Assembly: GCA_009667805.1 (NCBI GenBank) | Contig: CM019067.1 | Location: 242,579,721-242,643,720 of the forward strand | Reading direction: 5' to 3' | Origin: Leptobrachium leishanense | Lineage: Eukaryota > Chordata > Amphibia > Anura > Megophryidae | DNA length: 64,000 bases | Shown here: piece after piece, positions 56,083-64,000 of the stretch | How positions within the stretch are numbered: the first letter of the stretch is position 1 | Layout of the letters: each line of letters begins with the position of its first letter | The notes under the pieces: generated by a model | What the model saw: the letters and a program-made list of their open reading frames with translations, nothing else | Databases searched by the model: none | Told to the model about the DNA's origin: nothing | Translations under genes and position numbers: made by a program

Positions 56083-56889
56083 AGGGTTATATAGAGAGGT
56101 CCGAAATGTCGCCGAAATGTAACTGGACACTGAAATTTAGCGTACGGTGACATTTTGTGGGCCATTCGGCTATTCAGAAAGCAGGCAGTTCGCCAAATTT
56201 TGGCGAATTGCCTGCAAGTACGGTGCCTGTTCGAAGGCAGTGAAATCCCACATAGAGAAGCAATGGTTAATCTATTCAGAGAACACCGAACAGCAGAGAA
56301 AAGTTGCTGAAATGCCCTGTTGTTCGGTGGTTTCATTCTGCAGGTTCATTCAGGTGAATCCCATAGGCTTCAATGTTAAAAATATTCCTGTTTTTATCTA
56401 ATAAACCATTTATTATTTTATTCTGCTGTAAAAAGCCTATTTATTGATTTTTTTAGGATCTTTTAGTCATTTTTTGGGATTTTTTGGCAAAAAGAATCAG
56501 GTTTTTTTATTAAATCTTTATTTCATTTTTCTGTAACAGACCTTTTTATTATCATTCATTAGATCTTATATGTAAATTACAGACACTTTCGTTCAGTAGT
56601 TTTTTTGCAAACAGCGTTTCAATTTTGAAACTTTCAAGCAAACAGTTTTTTTTTGTTTTTTTACCCCATTCGTCAGCTTGTCGGCTTTTTCCGGCGTGTT
56701 CAGCGTGGTTTTTTCCATGCGGTTCTGGCGGGATTTCAGCAGGATTTCAGCGGGTTTGCAGCGGGTTTTCCCTGCACTCAGGGGACCCTGCAGTGAGTGC
56801 TGTGTACACCGCAGGGTGGGGAATTTTGGCGAAGGGAAGAGAGAGCACCGAAATGTCAGCAGCATTTCAGTGCTCTCTGAATAACCCCT
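56083..56889. repeat. GGGTTATNC-family MITE, ~0.8 kb
   Basis: Ends AAGGGTTATATAGAGAGGTC and CTCTGAATAACCCCTT. Shares with 47405-48313 'ccataggcttcaatgttaaa' (near 56360), 'attatcattcattagatctt' (near 56550) and the CCCTGCAGTGAG...CCGCAGGG segment (near 56785). Confidence 0.7.
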
Positions 56890-57530
56890 TTAAGTCGCCT
56901 ACTGATGACCGAGTCGTACGCAAGGAGACAAGAAATACACAAAAAGACACAAACACTTGACTGTGGAATAATATATATTTATTATATATATCGGCCACAG
57001 CTAAAAACTCCACACAATATCCCCATCACCATGACATAAAAATTACCATAACATAAAAACACATCATAAAACAGTGCTGCCAGGGGACTCCACACAACCA
57101 CGATACACCTCCAAAACAACCAACTACAAATTCCTCCCATCACCCAACCAACCGATCCACAATTAACCTAAATAAAAGGAACCCCTACGCCAGCACTGCC
57201 TACAAGCCCCCGCTGTGACAAAGGGGAAACATACAAAACCAACCCCATCTAAAACAACCCTTCCCATAACAAAATAGAATAAAGGGGGAGGGTGGGGATT
57301 TCTGTCAGCTCTACCTCAGAAGAAAAGGCGCGCAGAGCCTCCCTGCACGTACCTTAAGTACCCTCTTGGAAACTCCGCCCCCACATCTCCCGTTCAAACC
57401 CCCACACCCGCTCCTTCTCTGTTAAAGAAAAATCCTCCTTGCGTCCTGGCATCAGAGGCAACTTAAGGGCCCTACGCCTTAGGTGCTTCAGGCCTTCAAA
57501 ATCCGCAATACAGTAATTAGATGGATTTAC
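56890..57530. other. C/A-rich block, possible retroelement fragment
   Basis: Strong strand bias (C and A rich on the plus strand) from 56990 to 57300, then a GC-richer segment (57300-57420) with 'actccgcccccacatctccc'. No coding frame or clear LTR ends. Identity unknown. Confidence 0.3.
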
Positions 57531-57789
57531 AAAAAAAAAATGATTATTCTATTGTCATTGTTGGATTTGAAAGTGACAGCTGAAGTCAGAATTATTTTAT
57601 TTTGTTGATCTAACCTGTGGCATGCTGGGCTATATTTACATAGAATAGTAAGAAGGCAAATTGCTACTGAGGATGTCATTAGTGTTAGGATATTTTTCTC
57701 CTAATGATTGAAATAGTTGACCCTATTGTGAATGGTCAATTTTCTTTTATGCGATTTAACTGGATTTTTCTGCTTATCATGACCATTCC

Positions 57790-57995
57790 AAAGAAAACCC
57801 CTCTTGTTTCTAATCCCCTCACCCATCTAGATTGTAAATTCCCTCGGGAATAGGGCTCTCATGTCCTCCTGTATCTGCAGGCAGGAAAACTGACCTGCCT
57901 CCTGTATGTATTGTAGAATTGTCCTGTCTTTACCCATTGCACCTTGTACAGCGCTGCGGAATGTGTTGGCACTTAATAAATAATAATAAATATGG
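57790..57995 (+). repeat. L2-type LINE/SINE 3' tail
   Basis: TAGATTGTAAATTCCCTCGGGAATAGGGC-type sequence (from about 57830), 'ttgtacagcgctgcggaatg' and TTGGCACTTAATAAATAATAA. This is the same tail family as 17408-17620, in the opposite orientation and without coding sequence. Confidence 0.7.
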
Positions 57996-58563
57996 CTTAC
58001 ATGTCACAGACTGAGTGGATAACATGTCAGTTAAAGAATGAAAATCATATATAAAACAATAAATTCTAACACACTCATAAAATGAGGGAAGCATTAAATT
58101 TAAAATCTAGTACTTTTTAGCACTTTGTCTTCAGAGACATTAAATATGATGAAGTGATCATGAAATCCTATTCACAATTAATTAAGAATTGTGCCTGTTA
58201 CAACTTACTATCATGCGAGCAATTTATCATTATAATCTCTTTCCAAATATTAACACTCAACCAAATGCAACTTTGAAACACAAAGGTATGTGCTAGCTAA
58301 ATAACTAGTATGTATTCAGTTCTATTTTATATAATAGAATCTTCATTCATATACAGTATATATTATTTATATATAATTATTCCATTATTTATTTATATAT
58401 TTACTTTTGTTTCTGAATTAAATGTTTTATCATCTTAGTTTTTCTCTTAAGGGCTATTTTCAAAGTGTTTACCTTGAATTTATTTTCCTACCAAACTATA
58501 TCGTGTAATCCTTTGAAAAAGCTTGCCAAATGATGGCAAATGTTTAGCCGAATACCATACACT
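57996..58563. other. no recognisable feature
   Basis: Very AT-rich, nothing identified. Confidence 0.45.
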
Positions 58564-59298
58564 TAGGACTATATTACATTGATCACACTAAAACGGGGAC
58601 GCTACGGAAGAAGATCTGCACCTGCAGGTTTCTCTTTAGCGTCCCTGTTTTAATGTGATATTACGGTGCACACGCTAATCCAGCAGCCTGCGCTGTAACA
58701 CGGCGCTAAGCTTCAGGATGCACACGTCAGCGCTAAGTGCTGCCACGACCATCCCCTCCATGGAGTCCATAGGACTCCACTGAGGCTTTCGCTGCCGGTC
58801 AAATGACCTGCAGGATCTCGCCTCGTGAGATCCGGGAGGTCGGCGGAGTGATTCCGGAGGGAGACTGGGGGACTTTTTTCCCCCCGTCTCTCTCTGCTCC
58901 CCGCGGCAAGAAGAAGTGGATTGAGCCGTTCTTGCCGCGGGATGAGAGGTGAGTATCTGATTTTTAGCTGGTGATAACTGACTCCGCAAAAGCAGAATCA
59001 TTTAGCACCAGGTCCTAGCTATGGTTAACTTTTGAGTTAACCACAGCTTGGCGCAATTAGCGTTAGGATTTTGTAATCCTAATGCTAATTAACACTTTGC
59101 GCTGCACATGTTATGTATAGGGAGCGCAAAGTACAGTAAATTCTCGCTGAAAAGCACGAGACCCGAATTGCTAACAGGTTTTTTAACCCGTTAGAGTTCG
59201 GATTGTAATATGTTGCGCCGCGCTAGGGCAACCAAGGCTTATGTTAATGCTCACACAGGTGAGCGCTAACGTTAGCGTTTTGAATGTAATAAGGCCCT
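58564..59298. repeat. R3-family MITE, copy 2
   Basis: Begins AGGACTATATTACATTGA and ends GTTTTGAATGTAATAAGGCCC, roughly inverted. Interior hairpin CTAAAACGGGGACGCTA near 58590 with TAGCGTCCCTGTTTTA near 58638, and CCGCGGCAAGAAGAA near 58900 with CTTGCCGCGG near 58930. Shares 'gttagcgtt'-type words with 22492-23212. Confidence 0.6.
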
Positions 59299-59551
59299 TA
59301 AAGTTTTGTTTCATGCAAAAATGTGCACCCAACAGCATGAACAGGGAAGATAGGGACCACACCTGCATTCTTTAGTGCTCCTGAAAACACAGGATTAACT
59401 GTTTGCAAGCAGAAAAAAAGTATGTTGTCTCCTTTGCTAAAATGCATATTTTACCAGACTGGAATTACTGTAAAACATAATACCATGTCCTCTTAGAAAG
59501 AATACCGGCCTACAAGGTGTGAAGGAGAGATGAATATTCCATAGTTTGTAA

Positions 59552-59680
59552 CACAGGGATCTCAGACTCTGGCCCCCCCAGATGTTTCTGAACTACAACT
59601 CCCATGATTCCTTGGCCATCTATTGCATGCAGAGGATAGTAAGCCCTCAACATTTGGGGGCCAGAGTTTGAGATCTCAAC
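59552..59680. repeat. hAT-type foldback MITE
   Basis: Ends GATCTCAGACTCTGGCCCCC and GGGGGCCAGAGTTTGAGATC are inverted. Flanks TTGTAACA and CTGTAATA match at 6 of 8 bases as a decayed duplication. Same family as 22162-22290. Confidence 0.65.
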
Positions 59681-59999
59681 TGTAATATATAATGGCATTA
59701 TCTGCTTTCCCATACAGCAAACAATGCCACTGCCATTTCAAACCGAGCAACAGCTCTTAGCCATAAATGGTAAAGTGCCCATCCTGAAACTTGTGTCTGG
59801 AACCACCTCTGACTCAGATACGATTAAGTGCTCACACTGTGTACGATGTTCCTTTAAGGTGTGTTATTTTAATATCCTCATTAGTGTTAGAATTATTGGT
59901 CATCTATATAAAGCCAAGTGTTTCCCAAGTGATTTCAAACAAAGAATGGGGAAACTAAGCTAACAAAGTTACAAACTTAGGAATCAGGGACAACATATG

Positions 60000-60880
60000 T
60001 GCACGGCACTCCTCAGAGGAACATGAACAACAACCACCATCTTGTTCCCACAAAGCAACAATACCATTAATGAGCATTTCAATGCAAGTGAACATTTACA
60101 TCAAATATAAATTTCCGTGAATGTCTCCTTTGGCACAAATCATGAAGAAACCTTCAGGCATACCATGTTCTCCATACTAACAATCACTGTGGACATTTCA
60201 ATTTCGAAATGATCAAACACCATCAAATTTTGGCAAAACATCTGCAATCACAGTTCTTCACAAACACAATAAACACATTTTCGAAATTCCTATTTAACAA
60301 TCAGCCTCGAGCATCTTCTCTGAAACGTTCCATGTATCAGCCAACAGCCAGGCCTCCATGAATGTTTGAAGGAACAGCAAGCATCAAACATCGGCCTATC
60401 CTCCGTGAACTTCTCACGTAACGGAAAATTGCAAGTACTATCCAAGTCCATCTGAATCTCTCTGTTAAAGCAACATTCAAGCAACCTCTGAGCCTACCTG
60501 AACCTCCAGAAACTCCATTAAAGAAGACTAAACCTCTTCTGTAACTACGTGCATCAAACACCATCCAAGCGACTTTGAATGTGAATGTCCATTCACAGCA
60601 AGTCTAAATCACAATCCGAGACTCCCATAATATCTCCATTAACAACCAGCATCATGTACCATCCAAGACACCTTGAAACTGTCTAGAAACAGCAAGCATC
60701 AAACACCATCAAATCCTTCTTGAACCTTTCCCATAACAGCAAGCATCAAACACCAACCAAGCCTATCTGATCATTTCAAGCATCAAACACCACACAAGCC
60801 ACCCTCAACCTCTCAAAAAACAACAATCTGCGAGCGCCATCCAAGGCTCCCTGAACCTCTCCAGTAATAAAAAAAAAATC
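60000..60880 (+). repeat. degenerate satellite-like array, ~47-bp unit
   Basis: The word (AACAGC)AAGCATCAAACACCAT recurs at roughly 60375, 60550, 60695, 60740 and 60780, each followed by CCAAGCC and CTGAACCTCTCC-type words. The start and the middle are strongly diverged. C/A-rich on the plus strand, no coding sense. I do not recognise the family. Confidence 0.65.
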
Positions 60881-61191
60881 ATTGAGCATCTTTTGAGATC
60901 CTATTGATTTTTCTTTCTAGGAAAAAGCAATTTTTTCCCCATGCCTGCCTAAATTTCATCTATAAAAACTATACATCACCAAAGGCATATTATTTATTTA
61001 TAATAACCCAGCATTTTATGCAGAGAAGAAATACATGAAAGTTCACAAATGTGAAACACTGCACAAAACAAGATGTTAGATGTGGATAAAGGAGGCACTG
61101 AGCGTTTTCCTCTTCAAACTTATAGCAGAGTCAGTGAGAGGCGGACATGGAGGTGACATTGTAAAGCAAAGAAAAGGTACATTGTTGTAGA

Positions 61192-61480
61192 ACAGAGGTC
61201 AGCAACTTTGGCCCTACAGATAATTTGGAACTACATCTTCCATGATTCTCAGCTACTTTTTAGCCACATGGGAAATACACAGGGTTATTCAGAGAGCGGT
61301 GAAAAGCAGGAGAATGACTGGACAATGTAAAATTGTAGGTCAAAACAGCCGATTTGGAAAGTGAGATGAATGGGAGAATTTTTCTGGTTTCTCAAGTCAT
61401 TCTCCTGCTTTTCACCGCTCTCTGAATAACCCTGTTATTAGTTCCAAAACATCTGGGGGACTGTGATTGCTGTCCCCTGT
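61192..61480. repeat. hAT-type foldback MITE with a nested foldback
   Basis: Ends CAGAGGTCAGCAACTTTGG and 'tgattgctgtcccctg'. Interior 'ggaactacatcttccatgat' and GTTCCAAAACATCTGGGG are family words. The short GGGTTATTC foldback at 61280-61434 interrupts it. Flanks TTGTAGAA/TTGAAGAA match at 7 of 8. Confidence 0.65.
61280..61434. repeat. short GGGTTATTC foldback, nested
   Basis: CAGGGTTATTCAGAGAGCGG and its complement; close relative of 7699-7876. Confidence 0.75.
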
Positions 61481-61814
61481 TGAAGAAGACAATAAGTATA
61501 AATGGAATGTCCAACATGTGATTGGTCATTTTCAGATATCTGTAATTCGAGAGGCAGAAGTGTCAAACGTCTCTTAAACATTTCAATTGAGCATTAAGTT
61601 GTGGAACATTGGGTTTATTCCGGCATACTGAGACGATAGGCTTTTTAACAAAAGCATTGGGAGACTGTGATGATAATATCTCACTTAAGACGTGTAAACA
61701 TTCTATGACGTTGTAGGCCTCAAATCTTCATTTTAGCCTGAATTTCAGTCAGTATCATTCTGTATTGTCTGCCTGGTCTTTCCAGAGGTATTGCACTAAA
61801 TTCTGGTTTTTAGC

Positions 61815-61860
61815 TACCGTATTTTTTGCTCCATAAGACGCACCTGACCATAAGACGCAA
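61815..61860 (+). repeat. fragment of a widespread 'CCATAAGACGCAC' repeat end
   Basis: TACCGTATTTTTTGCTCC and two copies of CCATAAGACGCA. The string recalls the end of a repeat common in vertebrate genomes; I cannot name the family with certainty. The minisatellite that follows may be part of the element. Confidence 0.35.
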
Positions 61861-61920
61861 CTCTAGTTTTTAGAGGAGGAAAACAGGAAAATAAATATTC
61901 TGAAATCAAATAGTGTAATA

Positions 61921-62460
61921 TTGGATATACTGCCCCAGCTCATGGATACTGCCCCCAGCTCATGGATACTGTCCCCCAGCTCATGGATACTGTCCCCCAG
62001 CTCATGGATATGCCCCAGCACATGGATACTGTCCCCCAGCTCCTGGATATGCCCCCCAGCTTATGGATATGCCCCAGCTCATGGATACTGTCCCCCAGCT
62101 CATGGATATGCCCCAGCACATGGATACTGTCCCCCAGCTCATGGATATGCCCCAGCACATGGATACTGTCCCCCAGCTCATGGATATGCCCCCCAGCTTA
62201 TGGATATGCCCCAGCACATGGATATGCCCCAGCACATGGATACTGTCCCCCAGCTCATGGATATGCCCCAGCTTATGGATATGCCCCAGCACATGGATAC
62301 TGTCCCCCAGCTCATGGATAATGCCCCAGCTCATGGATATTGCCCCAGCACATGGATGTGCCCCAGCTCGCTCATAGATGTGCCCCAGCTCGCTCATGAA
62401 TGTGCCCCAGCTCGCTCATGGATGTGCCCCAGCATCTCATGGATATGCCTCCGCTCACCT
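61921..62460 (+). repeat. minisatellite, 18- and 21-bp units
   Basis: Units CATGGATACTGTCCCCCAGCT (21) and CATGGATATGCCCCAGCA (18) alternate, about 27 copies, ending in diverged CTCGCTCATGGATGTGCCCC units. Units divisible by three keep long frames open on both strands (61921-62487, 188 codons, and others). The encoded Met-Asp-Pro-Gln repeats are not evidence of a gene. Confidence 0.9.
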
Positions 62461-62529
62461 GTCGCCGCCGCGTTAGGCTCCCTCTGAGCGTGCGTCCGGC
62501 GGCAGGAAGCTTGGGCACTCGCCTGGGGG

Positions 62530-62690
62530 AGCCACGTGACCGCGATTTTCCCTGCACTACGGGGGCCCTGCGGTGCTTGCTGAATGCACAGCAGGGTTGG
62601 CGAAGTAGGATTGCCGAATCGCCCCGAAGTGCAGGGAACGAAAAGTCACCGAAAGTACGGTGACTTTTCGATTCTCTTTGAATAACCCTG
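62530..62690. repeat. GGGTTATTC-family MITE, right-end fragment
   Basis: Ends AATAACCCTG at 62690 and has the hairpin CGAAAAGTCACCGAAAGTAC...GTGACTTTTCG. CCCTGCGGTGCTTGCTGAAT matches 47405-48313. The left half is missing. Confidence 0.65.
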
Positions 62691-62740
62691 TATATATCTC
62701 ATCATATTATACTGTAACATACATATATATATATATATAA

Positions 62741-63391
62741 CAAAACCACGGAGAGAGCACTCCAGATAAACACATTCAAAAACCTGCAACAACAGCTCCA
62801 TGCATGGGTACATAATACCAGCTTTTACCACATGGTGAAAATTTCTTAACTCTGAGCTTTGCTGAATAAAATGGTGGAAATTTGGTTTGCAATTAACAGC
62901 CGTGAATTGCTTAAGCTTGCCAACAGCGTCAATGTAATCCACCCTCTGGCAGGTCCTACTCTGCAAACCTAATGACTGCCCATCATGGGATAAACTCACT
63001 TACTGAGGAACAGGTCCCCTTCATGGAGCTCCCGCAGAGCAAGCACCCCTCCCTGCCACAGGTACTCCTCCTCCAGGTTCTATTTAACCTTGATCTGCGG
63101 GAGCTCCATGAAGGGGACCTGTTCCTCAGTAAGTGAGTTTATCCCATGATGGGCAGTCATTAGGTTTGCAGAGTAGGACCTGCCAGAGGGTGGATTACAT
63201 TGACGCTGTTGGCAGGCTTAAGCAATTCACGGCCGTTCATTGCGAACCAAATTTCCACCATTTTATTCAGTAAAGCTCAGAGTTAAGAAGTTTTCACCAT
63301 GTGGTAAAAGCTGGCATTATGCACCCATGCATGGAGCTGTTGTTGCAGGTTTTTGAATGTGTTTATCTGGAGTGCTCTCTCCGTGGTTTTG
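62741..63391. repeat. foldback element, ~650 bp, ~298-bp arms
   Basis: Arms 62741-63038 and 63094-63391 are reverse complements with few mismatches and a 55-base loop. Outer ends CAAAACCACGGAGAGAGCAC and its complement. The left end abuts a (TA)n run. No coding frame beyond mirrored short ones. Shape is like the PLE-type inverted dimers, but without a recognisable hammerhead. Confidence 0.75.
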
Positions 63392-63473
63392 TTTTGTATT
63401 TTATTTTGAGACGCACCCGCACTGAATGCTTAGTTAAGGCTGAGTGCAACCCCCCATGTGGTTTTTTTATATA

Positions 63474-64000
63474 CAGTTGTGTTCAAAATTATTCAACCCC
63501 CAATGCTGTAAAGGGTTTTAGGGAATTTAGTGTACATTTGTAATTGTATTCAGAATGAAATCCTACAAGGATTTTTTAAAGAACCATACGCAACTAAAAT
63601 GACATCAATTGGTTTTGTAATACAGTAGTAAATGTTTCTTTTGTGAATTCTTCATTGACACAATTATTCAACCCCTTAAAGACTACGAATTTGAAGAACA
63701 GAGGTTCATTCAAGTGTTTTCAATCAGGTATTGAAAACACCTGTGGATGTCACGGAGCAGCAATAAAGCATAATAAGCACCAATTAGGCAGCTTTAAAAT
63801 GACTGTGATACTCAGCTCCTTCTAGACATTTACTGGTGTGGTTACAAACATGGTGAAGTCAAGAGAATGGTCCAGGAAGACAAGAGAAGAGGTGATTACT
63901 CTTCACAGGAAGGGCAATGGCTATAAGAAGATTGCAAAGATGTTAAACATACCAAGAGAGACCATAGGAAGCATCATTCGCAAATTCAAGGCAAAGGGCA
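63474..64000 (+). mobile_element. second Tc1-like transposon, cut by the window edge
   Basis: Starts CAGTTGTGTTCAAAATTATT after TA, a Tc1-type terminal repeat different from that at 51298. The coding region begins at 63850. The right end is outside the window. Confidence 0.8.
63850..64000 (+). CDS. Tc1-like transposase, N-terminal part (partial)
   Basis: Fifty codons are visible and open: MVKSREWSRKTREEV, then LHRKGNGYKKIAKMLNI and RETIGSIIRKFKAKG. This is the first paired-type helix-turn-helix of Tc1 transposases, which binds the terminal repeats. The DDE domain would lie beyond 64000. No defect is seen in this part, but intactness cannot be judged. Confidence 0.75.
   Translation, partial: MVKSREWSRKTREEVITLHRKGNGYKKIAKMLNIPRETIGSIIRKFKAKG

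Noticed and set aside
56083..56889. Frames of 90-111 codons on both strands as host exons
   Set aside because: They lie inside a MITE whose relatives at 47405 and 43763 do not keep the frames open.
61921..62487. 188-codon open frame of Met-Asp-Pro-Gln repeats
   Set aside because: It lies wholly in a minisatellite with 18- and 21-base units, which keep several frames open on both strands. No unique domain, promoter or splice evidence.
1..64000. tRNA, rRNA or snRNA genes
   Set aside because: Apart from the tRNA-like head of the SINE at 46380-46582, I saw no complete cloverleaf, 5S-type internal promoter or snRNA signature. A tRNAscan-SE and Infernal run would settle this.

Overview
The window looks like non-genic DNA from a vertebrate with a large, repeat-rich genome, most likely an amphibian and probably a frog. 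This is inferred from the mix of elements: L2/CR1-group LINEs, a tRNA-derived SINE, Tc1-like, piggyBac-like (TTAA) and hAT-like (8-bp duplication) DNA elements, and a Penelope-like element (PLE) with a GIY-YIG endonuclease. There is no operon structure. I recognise no conserved single-copy host gene. Nearly all long reading frames belong to mobile elements or tandem repeats.

Layout. 0-7 kb: MITE copies, a 355-bp foldback, and a TTCG-rich hAT-like left end broken by a LINE 3' end, then a 57-bp tandem array and a piggyBac-like remnant. 7.95-13.47 kb: a 5.5-kb hAT-like element with 8-bp target duplications. It carries an intact-looking four-exon gene (221 codons, minus strand) for a Myb/SANT-like protein, an inverted copy of that gene's first exon, a solo LTR and a nested piggyBac-like element. 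14.98-16.81 kb: a nearly perfect 1.6-kb palindrome bounded by 15-bp duplications, with a hammerhead-ribozyme-like motif in each arm. 16.8-26.2 kb: TTAA foldback elements, an L2 3' end, a candidate LTR and more MITEs. 26.34-37.57 kb: an 11.2-kb PLE complex, inserted in a small MITE with a 15-bp duplication. It holds an inverted partial copy, a decayed fragment and a long forward copy. 38-51 kb: MITEs, a 2.5-kb hAT-like element with a minisatellite, a SINE and a LINE tail. 51-54 kb: a canonical hammerhead ribozyme motif, then a Tc1-like element split by a LINE. 54-64 kb: foldback elements, minisatellites and the start of a second Tc1-like element cut by the window edge.

The strongest points for a second look are the spliced gene inside the hAT-like element, the palindromic PLE-type insertions with ribozyme motifs and equal-length 15-bp duplications, the canonical hammerhead near 51.03 kb, and a SINE that shares its 3' tail with a LINE in the same window.
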